A DNA stretch of 43,028 nucleotides from Desulfobacterales bacterium. Its GTDB lineage: Bacteria > Desulfobacterota > Desulfobacteria > Desulfobacterales > SURF-7. Below, in pieces: positions 24,685 to 33,164 of the stretch. Both the position numbers and the translations under genes were made by a program. Position 1 is the stretch's first letter; the number at the start of each line of letters is the position of its first letter. Under the pieces are notes generated by a model. The model did no database searches. It was not told the origin of the DNA and worked only from the letters and a program-made list of their open reading frames with translations. The DNA is taken from positions 1 through 43,028 of the forward strand of contig JABHLN010000021.1 of the NCBI GenBank assembly GCA_018693105.1. The letters run 5' to 3'.

Positions 24685-25665
24685 TTATAACCTTTTTTCA
24701 ATACAATTAATTATCCATTTTAATACTCTTTTATCATCCCCGAAATCGACTTTACTGTCAACAGCTCCGAGAGGGACTTCTGCTCTTGCCATACTTTTAT
24801 GACCACCCGCCGACCCCATGGAGCTGAAAGCTTTTTGAGCTATCCTTCCAGCATTTTTATGTATTCCGTCATTTCTGAAAACAACTACAATCGTTTTATC
24901 AAATATACAAGACACGAAACTCCATTTTAATGATTCAACCCGCATGAAAAAATCAGCTACAAGAACACAAATGTCGGGGTTCGGAACTTTTCCAAGGTGA
25001 GCGTAAAGCCTTCCCCTACGGATACGCTTTTCTTTAAGGGCCTTTGTATAGTATTTCAAGAAATCAATGCTTATCTCTGATCTTTCAATTTTCTGCGCCA
25101 GATGAATATTTATGAAACGGTAAAGGTATTGAAAAGCACGAATGTCTTCTATCAATGTCTGCCTTTCAAAATTACCTGTATCTGTCTTGATTGCATGGAA
25201 AAGACCTGTGGCTAGTTTTATTGAAGGCTTAATTTTTGCGGCTCGAAGATACTCCGTCATTATGGATGCTACAGCGCCATAATCAGGTCTAATGTCCAAA
25301 TACCCTGCTACAGCACATGTTTCAGGGTGATGGTCAATTATAACATCAGGCCGGAACATGGCAAAGCACTCATGATGGTCGGGCTGGGAATCTACAATCA
25401 CAAAACGGCTGTATTCTTTTTGGTCAAGTTCACCTGCATATAAAAGATCAACGCCAAGGAGACGTATCATTGCCAGATTATCCGGTCTTTTTATTTTATT
25501 GATATTGCATATTGTAACCCCGGCCACCTTTCTCCAAAGAAGCCTCTTAACTGCCATGGCGCTTGCAATGGCATCAGGATCAGCATTTATCATTATCAGC
25601 ACTTGATCACTACCTGAAAACCGGTCATAAAATTTACTTAATCTTTGAGCTGCGGAATGAGACAT
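24685..25665 (-). CDS. DHH-family phosphoesterase
   Basis: A 326-residue cytoplasmic phosphoesterase of the NrnA/RecJ-like superfamily. Motif I reads NADPDAIASA (Asp29, Asp31), with Asn where many members have His; Asp92 is in VDSQPDH, motif III is DHH at 111-113, and the C-terminal DHHA1 substrate motif is GSAGGHKSMARAEV. Family members degrade nano-RNA, pAp or cyclic dinucleotide products; which of these applies cannot be told. It is followed directly by the small Cys-tailed membrane protein and converges with the NYN nuclease gene. Confidence 0.9.
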   Translation of the reverse strand: MSHSAAQRLSKFYDRFSGSDQVLIMINADPDAIASAMAVKRLLWRKVAGVTICNINKIKRPDNLAMIRLLGVDLLYAGELDQKEYSRFVIVDSQPDHHECFAMFRPDVIIDHHPETCAVAGYLDIRPDYGAVASIMTEYLRAAKIKPSIKLATGLFHAIKTDTGNFERQTLIEDIRAFQYLYRFINIHLAQKIERSEISIDFLKYYTKALKEKRIRRGRLYAHLGKVPNPDICVLVADFFMRVESLKWSFVSCIFDKTIVVVFRNDGIHKNAGRIAQKAFSSMGSAGGHKSMARAEVPLGAVDSKVDFGDDKRVLKWIINCIEKRL

Positions 25666-25682
25666 ATGTTTAATCTATAACA

Positions 25683-25760
25683 TTGGCGGTGTAATAAAAA
25701 AGTATGACCGATGGCTAAGTGCCCCACGGAGACAGGACATATATAAGGTATATAAATTTA
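25683..25760. repeat. Partial family 1 repeat
   Basis: GGCGGTGTAATAAAAAAGTATGACCGATGGCTAAG is diverged but matches the left part of the 38816 element (GACTCGTAAAAAGTATAACCGATGGCTAA type), and the following GACAGGACATATATAAGGTATA matches its GGGGCATATACAAGGCATA. Bounds are approximate. Confidence 0.5.
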
Positions 25761-25854
25761 TCAGGAGTAAAGACATAATTAATATATCAAACTTCTGATC
25801 AACATTTTTAACACAGTAGTCCAGTTATTGAGGGAATTACTGTATCATCAATCT

Positions 25855-25903
25855 TGATGAACTCGTATAATGTATACCGATGGCTAAGTAAAAGTCTCCA
25901 TCA
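25855..25903. repeat. Short family 1 repeat (49 bp)
   Basis: It begins TGATGAACTCGTATAATGTA and ends AAAAGTCTCCATCA, keeping the internal ACCGATGGCTAAG of the longer element, so it is an internally deleted copy. Its final TCA is the TGA stop codon (minus strand) of the rubredoxin-DUF2231 gene. Confidence 0.7.
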
Positions 25904-26515
25904 ATCTTTGAATACAAGTTTGCCGCCTATAAAGCCGGCGATACCTGCACCAACAAGCATAAAAATATTTACTAAAAGATATAACCATCGACCAGCTTGA
26001 GTTGAAGAAAATATTTCCGGTTGAAAATAATACCATACAACAAGCCCGGTACTTGAAATAAAGACAATAATTCCACAAATTATCTTTATTATAAAAAACT
26101 TTGTTAACGCACCGTTATATTTTTTCTGCCATTCTACAAATCCGGTAAATAAAACAACAGGAAGGGAAAGTAGAACAACAATGGTATTATAATATGACGC
26201 TTCCATCAGACTTCTATTATTCATAAAAAATGCAATAATAACAAAAACTACAGCAATTGGTATAACCCCGTTAGGAAAATGTACTGATATTGGATGAGCA
26301 TGATGCTTTGTAAGAGTATCAGTCAATAAGGAATATAATCCTTTCCGCGGTGATTTTTCTTTAATTGTATTTTTTTCACCTGAATCAGAATCGTTTCCAC
26401 CTTCTTCTTCCACTCTTACAAACTTATCTTTTCCTGCACTACATACAGGGCAGATATCCGGAGGAGTATCACCGACATGAATATATTGACATATTAGACA
26501 TCTCCACTTAACCAT
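25901..26515 (-). CDS. Rubredoxin domain fused to DUF2231-type membrane domain
   Basis: Residues 1-35 are a rubrerythrin-type rubredoxin domain (Cys6, Cys9, Cys22, Cys25; CLICQYIHVGDTPP, CPVC). A charged linker (35-60) leads to a four-helix membrane domain (TM about 83-98, 110-127, 138-160, 177-197) whose entry motif HHAHPISVHFPNG (His71, 72, 74, 79) resembles the His-Pro-x4-His-Phe-Pro signature of DUF2231, whose histidines may bind haem or metal. The 204-residue protein thus anchors a rubredoxin to the inner membrane, facing the cytoplasm if the N-terminus is inside. It may connect membrane quinols to cytoplasmic rubredoxin-dependent enzymes. Its stop lies in a repeat terminus. Confidence 0.85.
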   Translation of the reverse strand: MVKWRCLICQYIHVGDTPPDICPVCSAGKDKFVRVEEEGGNDSDSGEKNTIKEKSPRKGLYSLLTDTLTKHHAHPISVHFPNGVIPIAVVFVIIAFFMNNRSLMEASYYNTIVVLLSLPVVLFTGFVEWQKKYNGALTKFFIIKIICGIIVFISSTGLVVWYYFQPEIFSSTQAGRWLYLLVNIFMLVGAGIAGFIGGKLVFKD

Positions 26516-26613
26516 TTCACCTCCAATTGAAATACCTTGACAAGAAAAAAAACGTACTAAATAAATATCGCTTTATATACATCAAGTCCCGCTTTGAGGG
26601 AAGATGACAGTCA

Positions 26614-27201
26614 CTAATTAAGTTTTTCCAGTTCCTTCGCCAAATCTCCTAGATCCGGCCTTTTATTTATATCAACTACTTTTGCGTATCTAATAATTCC
26701 ATTTTTATCAACTATTAATAATGCTCTCTCAGACTCCCCGGTTGATCTTAAAATCCCATACTTTTCAGACACGTTACCATGGGGCCAGAAATCAGAAAGT
26801 ACAGGAAACCATACTCCACCCATCTGTTTAGTCCATGCATAAAGAGTAGGAATATTATCAACAGTAATTCCAAGAAGAATAGAATCACTTTCCTTAAAAA
26901 GCTCTTGTGCAATATTATATCCCGGCCACTGGTCAGAACATACAGGTGTCCATGCAGCCGGGACAAAAGATAATACTACATTCTTTTTCCCTTTGAAACT
27001 GCTCAAAGATATTTTATCACCCGATAATGATGGCAAACTGAAATCAGGTGCTTTATCACCTATTTTGACTTTCAGTATACTGTCTACAGGCTTCAATTTA
27101 CCTGTATCAAATATATATTCTTTAAAAGCATATGATTCGCCAAAAACAGGAGAAATATTAAGACATATGAAACATATCGCAAGTAACCATTTTTTTTTCA
27201 T
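26614..27201 (-). CDS. Exported peroxiredoxin (AhpC/TSA-like)
   Basis: A Sec signal peptide (about residues 1-21, cleaved near VFGES) precedes a thioredoxin-fold domain with IGDKAPDFSLPSL and the peroxiredoxin motif P-x3-T-x2-C (Pro81, Thr85, Cys88 in PAAWTPVCSDQ). No second conserved cysteine is seen, so it is a 1-Cys type or needs a partner thiol, plausibly the TlpA-like protein encoded next. It would reduce peroxides in the periplasm. GGAGGA precedes the ATG. Length 195. Confidence 0.9.
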   Translation of the reverse strand: MKKKWLLAICFICLNISPVFGESYAFKEYIFDTGKLKPVDSILKVKIGDKAPDFSLPSLSGDKISLSSFKGKKNVVLSFVPAAWTPVCSDQWPGYNIAQELFKESDSILLGITVDNIPTLYAWTKQMGGVWFPVLSDFWPHGNVSEKYGILRSTGESERALLIVDKNGIIRYAKVVDINKRPDLGDLAKELEKLN

Positions 27202-27389
27202 AAGAGTCCTCCTGCCCTCGACTATTCCTGAAATATTTTCAGTATTGAAAGTATCTCAGGTAGCTATGTAAGCCCCTGGGGCATGAACGGGCCAAGTACT
27301 TTTCAAGGTGTGAATGCATTTGACTAATATCTAAACAGATTTTATAAGCCAATACACTATAATAGCAATGCTACACCCCCATAATTAAT

Positions 27390-27983
27390 TTACTTTTTCA
27401 GTTTAAGAGCCCTGACTGAATTTTCAAGAAATAATTGGGGATTATTTATACTTCCGGAAACTGAAACTGCAATAATTAATCCACCAATTGCTGTTTTCTT
27501 TATAACATAAAAGTGAGGCGTCCAGACTTTCCCGACCTTAGTATGAATTTCATAATCTTTATCCGAAAATAAAGGAAACTTCACATTGTAATTCTTTGCA
27601 AAATATTCAACCTCAAATTGCGAATTACCTGCACCGATACCAATAAGTTTTATCTTTCCCTTAAGAAACTGATTCTCTTCAATAAGGCTTAGAAGCCTGT
27701 TAACGTTAGGCGCTTCTTTCTGACAATTTGGACAGTACATGCTAAAAATTTGAACAATTATGACTTCAGATTTTATATCGGTTAAATTAAAATTATTTCC
27801 GGTTTTTACTCCCAGATATTCAACATTACCTCCACCTGAAAGAGATGGTAAAAGAATATCAGGAAATGATTTACCTTTTAAAAGCGGACCTGCAAATGCA
27901 TTAGTAGAAGTCACAAAGATGCATAATAAAAAACATACTAAGAAACAAACAGGTATCCTTATAATATTTGAGGTATGCTTCAT
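27390..27983 (-). CDS. Exported TlpA/ResA-like thioredoxin-fold protein
   Basis: A signal peptide of about 31 residues (hydrophobic CFLVCFLLCIFV, cleavage near AFAG) precedes a thioredoxin fold with the redox motif Cys84-Pro-Asn-Cys87 (SMYCPNCQKEAP) and the cis-proline region VWTPHFYVI. The 197-residue protein is a periplasmic thiol-disulfide reductase candidate. It lies upstream of the exported peroxiredoxin on the same strand with 188 bp between, so they may be coregulated rather than one tight operon. No good ribosome site is visible. Confidence 0.88.
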   Translation of the reverse strand: MKHTSNIIRIPVCFLVCFLLCIFVTSTNAFAGPLLKGKSFPDILLPSLSGGGNVEYLGVKTGNNFNLTDIKSEVIIVQIFSMYCPNCQKEAPNVNRLLSLIEENQFLKGKIKLIGIGAGNSQFEVEYFAKNYNVKFPLFSDKDYEIHTKVGKVWTPHFYVIKKTAIGGLIIAVSVSGSINNPQLFLENSVRALKLKK

Positions 27984-28068
27984 AAATAATTGCCATTGCC
28001 TATTAAAAATGGACTACCAAAATATTGACTGAAACATTAAAATCAAACCACCAGATATATATCGAAAT

Positions 28069-28105
28069 GGGATTTTCATCTTGCAATAATCGAGATGAAA
28101 ATCCC
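28069..28105. terminator. Perfect 13-bp hairpin
   Basis: GGGATTTTCATCT and AGATGAAAATCCC are exact inverses around an 11-nt loop, about 160 bp downstream of the small exported protein gene and before the TlpA-like gene. A probable terminator, though the following U content (ATTTCGATATAT) is modest. Confidence 0.6.
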
Positions 28106-28267
28106 GCTTAAAAGTCAATACATGGTAAGCTTGTTTTCTACTAATTCCATGTTAGTCTCAATCATCAGATAAATACTTCCTGAATATAACACTAATAGAT
28201 TTACTATCCACTCAAAAAGCAGCCTCTTATATGCAGATTGATAAATACATATTATATATGAAACTGA

Positions 28268-28681
28268 TTAAAAAGGAGCCGGATTTACATTATATCCTGG
28301 AGTATATATGTATTTCTGAATTTCCGCTTCCATTTTTGGCGACCAGGCTTTTACCCATTTTTTCTTTGTCAGTACTTCAAGCTTCTCCGCGTTAATAACT
28401 TTGTGTTTTTTATCTAACTTACCGGTAACTCGAACAATTGTGTTAATATGTCTAGCGAGAACGGCACGATCAAGATTTGGTACAAAATAATATTCCTGGG
28501 TGTTTGTGTATACAACAAAAAACTCTTCCTGTGATATTACCGCATCTTCCTGACCTACCGGACATAATTTTTCATTTAATATACAATTCAAACCCTGTAT
28601 TGTACCCTCCACAGTTGCGGCACTGACAAAAACCGGTAAAAGTACAAGCATGAACCCAATTAAAAACAATGATTTCTTCAT
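28268..28681 (-). CDS. Small exported protein of unknown function
   Basis: The 137 residues begin with a clear signal peptide (MKKSLFLIGFMLVLLPVFVSA). The mature part reads TVEGTIQGLNCILNEKLCPVG, later YYFVPNLDRAVLARHINTIVRVTGKL, which has the look of an OB-fold with one cysteine pair about ten residues apart. I know no function. AAGGAGG precedes the ATG at 28681; a longer frame upstream has none. With the next two genes it forms a set of three exported proteins. Confidence 0.8.
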   Translation of the reverse strand: MKKSLFLIGFMLVLLPVFVSAATVEGTIQGLNCILNEKLCPVGQEDAVISQEEFFVVYTNTQEYYFVPNLDRAVLARHINTIVRVTGKLDKKHKVINAEKLEVLTKKKWVKAWSPKMEAEIQKYIYTPGYNVNPAPF

Positions 28682-29035
28682 AATATGCCTCCTTAAATGT
28701 TTTATAAAAACAATACACATGGATTAATCAAAACTTATAACAATATCTTCATAAGCTTTTCTCCATTTGTTAGAAAAAAGCTTTTTATAACTAATGCATG
28801 ATCTCCTTTCAAAGCATCTCTACCTTTAATATGTTATATATATCTATAACATACTCTCAAAAAACATGCCAACATACTATTTTATTTAAAAAAAACAAAT
28901 ATATCCTTATATATAAGAGTATTAAAAACATTATACCTTTCACATAAAAAAGCAAGGGAGGTATTTATGAGACATTATGTCTCATTTCTTATTTAAAACT
29001 ACATTTCTACAAAATATATAGAAAAGAAAATGAAT
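28682..29035. other. Intergenic region with palindromic mini-ORF
   Basis: The right part has GGGAGG (28956-28961) followed by ATGAGACATTATGTCTCAT, a perfect 19-nt palindrome (28967-28985) that starts a nine-codon frame on the plus strand. The rest is AT-rich without genes. Confidence 0.45.
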
Positions 29036-29288
<253 letters not shown>

Positions 29289-29289
29289 T

Positions 29290-29371
29290 TGGCGTCGTAA
29301 AAAGTCTCCATCTACTGCGATATAGTGCTTGACCATACTTTCAATATACTATTACTTGTCAAACACTATAT
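29290..29371. repeat. MITE-like repeat family 1, inverse of 17569-17665
   Basis: TGGCGTCGTAAAAAGTCTCCATCTAC is shared exactly with the reverse complement of the 17569 copy, and is followed by an imperfect hairpin ATATAGTGCTTGACCA...TTGTCAAACACTATAT (two mismatches). Confidence 0.8.
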
Positions 29372-29424
29372 CTTAAAATTTCCACCGTTGCAGTATTTTG
29401 AAGTCATCTTGATTGCACTAATAA

Positions 29425-30288
29425 TCAACCTTTATCTGTTTTATCTGGTGTATGCAATTTGGACAAGTGTTCCTGGTAAGACAATCTGTTTTTGTCCCTA
29501 TAAAAAACACCTAAATGTAAACGCGGGTCTTCTGCAAGTCGAATAGCAGCTTCATATTCAGAAGCATTATGAGATGAGTGAATATTTGCAAATTTGTTTT
29601 TCATATTTTCCCATGTAATATTTACTTTATCAAAAGTAACACAAGGTGAAAGGATATGGATGAAACTAAAGCCCTTATGTGTTATTGCTTTTTTGAAAAC
29701 ATCCCTCATTCCATCCATATCTCCGGCATAGCAACGTGCCACAAATGATGAACCATATGCGAGGGCCATTGTAACAGGGCGAAGCGGAGTATCAGGGTTA
29801 CCATATGGATGAGAGTTTGTCGACTGACCCATTGGGGTGGTTGCAGAAGATTGCCCTTTTGTCAGACCATAAATCGAATTATCAAAAACAAACAGAGTGA
29901 TATCAATATTTTTTCTTGCAATGTGGGGTAAATGTCCCCCTCCTATTCCAAACATATCTCCATCACCGCCTACTGCAAAAACAGTAAGCTTATCATTAGC
30001 AAGTTTTACACCACTTGCTATGGGAACGGCTCTCCCATGAAGTGTGTGAAATCCATAAGAATCCATAAAGTAAGGGAAACGACCTGCGCACCCTATACCA
30101 CTGACAGCACAGATATCCTCATTCTTTAATCCGAGATCATGACATGTTTGACCTATTGCATGCGTAATACCAAAATATCCGCAACCCGGACACCATGTGG
30201 GAAGCTCAGAAGTACGATAATCAAGAAATCCCTGTTCTTTTGCTTCAGTAATTTCTTCATCAAGATAACTGACCTTAATATTTTCCAT
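29425..30288 (-). CDS. korB: 2-oxoacid:ferredoxin oxidoreductase beta subunit
   Basis: The TPP-binding subunit of a cytoplasmic enzyme that oxidatively decarboxylates a 2-oxoacid to the acyl-CoA, reducing ferredoxin. TWCPGCGYFG (Cys33, Cys36), GIGCAGR (Cys67) and a later Cys in HILSPC can ligate one 4Fe-4S cluster; TPP-Mg binding is GGDGDMFGIGG through DNSIYGLTKGQ. The 287-residue length and sequence type fit KorB (2-oxoglutarate) rather than PorB. It follows korA by 12 bp. The last gene of a four-gene operon. Confidence 0.93.
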   Translation of the reverse strand: MENIKVSYLDEEITEAKEQGFLDYRTSELPTWCPGCGYFGITHAIGQTCHDLGLKNEDICAVSGIGCAGRFPYFMDSYGFHTLHGRAVPIASGVKLANDKLTVFAVGGDGDMFGIGGGHLPHIARKNIDITLFVFDNSIYGLTKGQSSATTPMGQSTNSHPYGNPDTPLRPVTMALAYGSSFVARCYAGDMDGMRDVFKKAITHKGFSFIHILSPCVTFDKVNITWENMKNKFANIHSSHNASEYEAAIRLAEDPRLHLGVFYRDKNRLSYQEHLSKLHTPDKTDKG

Positions 30289-30300
30289 TTAAACCCCGTT

Positions 30301-32070
30301 TTATTCAGCAATTTCTTTTATTTTACTCAGGATATCCTCTGAGGGCATTGGCAGCCCGGTAACCATATTCAGCTTTTCGATTTTCTTATATACATATGGC
30401 GCAATGAGATCTGCAAACTGCCCACTACTGTTTAACTCCGGAACAAGAAGAATTTCACATTCATTGGCAAATTCTGTGATTTCATCTACAGGAAGGGGCG
30501 AAAGGGACAAAGGACTCATAAAAGCTGCCCTGATACCGCATTTTTCAGCTTCAGCAACAGCTTCACGTGCTGAACCGGCAGTTGAGCCCCATGCAAGAAC
30601 ACCTACTTTAATATTCTTTTTACAACCTGAACGTTTAGGTTTTGGTATTTCCTTCAATGCTTTTTGTATTTTCATGTATCTTTTTTCAGTCATCTTCTCG
30701 TGTGTTTCACTGTCATATCTTGGAAGCCCTTCCTCACTGTGTTCAAGCCCGGTAGAAACGAACATACCACCAGGTGTTCCGGGGATGGCGCGAGGTGAGA
30801 TACCTGTACCTGTAATTTTATATCTCTTATAACTCTTTAGATCCCTATTTCCCGGGGCTTTGTTTGCATCAAGTAACTTAATAGCAGGCTTTTTAGGAGA
30901 ATCTATATTTCGTATGCTATTTGAAAGAAAAAAATCAAGCAGAAGTACTACAAGTGTCTGGTACTTTTCTGCAAGATATAAAGCAAGACATGTGCATTCA
31001 TAACATTCTTCAACAGTAGTGGGTGCAAGCACAATACGATAAGAATCACCGCTGCCCCCTTTGACAGCAATATTCAAATCACTTTGTTCTGTTTTTGTAG
31101 GGAGCCCTGTACTTGGTCCGCCCCGCTGGGAGTTAACTATTACAGCAGGAACCTCTGCCATTATAGCAAGGTTCCCCAGCTCTGTCATGAGGCTAAAACC
31201 CGGTCCTGATGTAGCAGTCATTGCTCTTTTCCCGGCAAACCCTGCCCCGATTACATTACCGATAGCAGAAATCTCATCCTCAGTCTGAATAACTACACCC
31301 CCGCGCCCGGGAAGTTCTTTACTTAAAATTTCCATTATTTTTGTTGCAGGAGTAATAGGGTATCCTGCGAAGAGATGGATACCGCTGTCAATTGCGGCTC
31401 TTGCAACAGCCTCATTCCCGTTAATAATTTCTCTTTTTTTTCGGGAAGGCTTTATTCCCGGAGATTCAAATGAAATACCATTAATTTTTGTAATATTTTC
31501 TTTGGCCCACTTATATCCTTCAATAAAAGAATTTACATTACTGTCAATAACTATTCGGCTTTTTTTTGAATAGCGTTTTATAATAGATTCCTCAAACGCT
31601 TTGGCATTAATTCCGAATAATGATGCAATTGCACCAAGTGCAACCATATTACGGCCCCGTGAACTGCCGGCAGCCCTTTGAGCCAGTTCATGCAAAGGAA
31701 TTCCATATGAAATTATACCCGGCTCTACCCATCCGGCAATACTTTTGTCTTCTTCATGATATCTCAGCGGTTTATTATCAAAAATTAATATACCTGTTTC
31801 TTTTAGAAAAGGCAGTTGGGATATTGAGTGAACATCATTTAATGCAACAAGGACATCTGCATTTTTGCCAGGTGAAAAAATCTTTTGATTACTAATACGA
31901 GAATGTGCCACACATTTGCCAAAACCTCGTATTTCAGAAGGATATGTGTCAAAAGACATAATTTCAAATCCCTGGCTGCTCATAAACCTGCTGAGAATTT
32001 CACCAGCAGAAATTGTTCCTTCTCCGGCGCTTCCACAAATCTCTATTACCAAATCTATTTTCCGTGCCAT
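30301..32070 (-). CDS. korA: 2-oxoacid:ferredoxin oxidoreductase, fused gamma-alpha subunit
   Basis: Residues 1-185 are the gamma domain (GSAGEGTISAGEILSRF, SEIRGFGKCVAHSRIS) and residues ~215-589 the alpha (TPP pyrimidine-binding) domain with GYPITPATKIME, TEDEISAIG and TSGPGFSLMTEL. This fused layout with a single KorB is the usual two-subunit 2-oxoglutarate:ferredoxin oxidoreductase form, although other 2-oxoacids cannot be excluded. The ATG at 32070 (AGGTGA before it) is preferred to a GTG two codons upstream. Adjacent citrate synthase supports a TCA-cycle role. Confidence 0.92.
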   Translation of the reverse strand: MARKIDLVIEICGSAGEGTISAGEILSRFMSSQGFEIMSFDTYPSEIRGFGKCVAHSRISNQKIFSPGKNADVLVALNDVHSISQLPFLKETGILIFDNKPLRYHEEDKSIAGWVEPGIISYGIPLHELAQRAAGSSRGRNMVALGAIASLFGINAKAFEESIIKRYSKKSRIVIDSNVNSFIEGYKWAKENITKINGISFESPGIKPSRKKREIINGNEAVARAAIDSGIHLFAGYPITPATKIMEILSKELPGRGGVVIQTEDEISAIGNVIGAGFAGKRAMTATSGPGFSLMTELGNLAIMAEVPAVIVNSQRGGPSTGLPTKTEQSDLNIAVKGGSGDSYRIVLAPTTVEECYECTCLALYLAEKYQTLVVLLLDFFLSNSIRNIDSPKKPAIKLLDANKAPGNRDLKSYKRYKITGTGISPRAIPGTPGGMFVSTGLEHSEEGLPRYDSETHEKMTEKRYMKIQKALKEIPKPKRSGCKKNIKVGVLAWGSTAGSAREAVAEAEKCGIRAAFMSPLSLSPLPVDEITEFANECEILLVPELNSSGQFADLIAPYVYKKIEKLNMVTGLPMPSEDILSKIKEIAE

Positions 32071-32138
32071 ATTCACCTGTTTAAATATCTTTATTTGGTT
32101 TCTTCATTCAGTGAAATAAATATCTCGCATATCCGTAT

Positions 32139-33164
32139 TCAGGTTTTTAACTGATTCCACCAGGATGTTTTTACCTTTATACCTTCAACATTGAATATCT
32201 TTTTTGACATAGGTTTTATGATCCGATGTTCCCCCAGAAGATTATATGCCGCAACTTCGCCCTGAAGAATCGAATTTTCCCAGCCAATAGATATCCAGTA
32301 ATCTTTAAGTTCAAGATTATATATCTGTGCACAGTCACCACATGCATAAATATCCTTGTAATTTGCCTGCAAATACTCATTTACAAGGATACCGCGCTCA
32401 GTATCTATACCGCTCCCTTTAATAAACTGAATATTCGGTATTCTTCCCATAAAAGAGAACAAGGCATCCCCTTCAATTTCCCTCCCGCTTTCTGTTTCAA
32501 TAATATAGTCAGCATCTCTTCGGGAAATTGTCTTTACCGGGTCTCCGGATATCGTTTTTATATTATTCTTTTCAAGGCTTAAACGGATTGCATCAGCCTT
32601 CTTGATGTCAAGGTCAAAAGGCCAGAAGCTTTTGTAGTACATAAAAAATGTGGCTTTCTTTTTTAAGCGGGAAAGCATTTTAATAAAATTAATACCGATC
32701 AAATCACCGCCAATGACAATAGGATTTTTTATATTTTCAAGCATGGACTTCACATTAGCAGCATCATTATAGTTTGACATAAAAGTAAAATAGTCCTTGT
32801 ACCTTAATAAAGACGGAAGGACTCTTGGAGCACTGCCAACTGCAAGAATCAGCTTGGTGTATCGCAGCTTCTCCATATGCTTGAGAAACAGGGTTTTTGA
32901 ATCAGGATCAATTTTTTCAACTCTTTGGCCAAGTCTCAACCTGATATTCTTTTCCTTGTATTCTTTATAAAATTTTACCTTAAGTGTATCCTCATCAATA
33001 ACACCGGACATAAAATCACAAAGCTTATGCCGATAATAAAATGAAAAATGCTCGTCAGATAAAATTGTTATTCTTGCATTTCTATCATTTTCCCTTAGTA
33101 CATCTGCTGCCTTGTTGCCGGCAGGACCGTTACCTATAATCACATAATGATCTTTTTTCGGCAT
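32139..33164 (-). CDS. FAD-dependent NAD(P)H oxidoreductase
   Basis: A 341-residue flavoprotein related to rubredoxin and nitrite reductase flavodomains. FAD motifs are GNGPAG (residues 11-16), AVGS and YACGDCAQIYN; the second dinucleotide motif GGDLIG is degenerate (Asp for the third Gly), so NAD(P)H binding may be weakened. It is about 60 residues shorter than the paralogue at 5983. Its start overlaps the preceding stop by one base (TAATG), so it is translationally coupled to the glutamate-synthase-like gene. It probably passes electrons between the Kor ferredoxin and NAD(P). Confidence 0.82.
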   Translation of the reverse strand: MPKKDHYVIIGNGPAGNKAADVLRENDRNARITILSDEHFSFYYRHKLCDFMSGVIDEDTLKVKFYKEYKEKNIRLRLGQRVEKIDPDSKTLFLKHMEKLRYTKLILAVGSAPRVLPSLLRYKDYFTFMSNYNDAANVKSMLENIKNPIVIGGDLIGINFIKMLSRLKKKATFFMYYKSFWPFDLDIKKADAIRLSLEKNNIKTISGDPVKTISRRDADYIIETESGREIEGDALFSFMGRIPNIQFIKGSGIDTERGILVNEYLQANYKDIYACGDCAQIYNLELKDYWISIGWENSILQGEVAAYNLLGEHRIIKPMSKKIFNVEGIKVKTSWWNQLKT

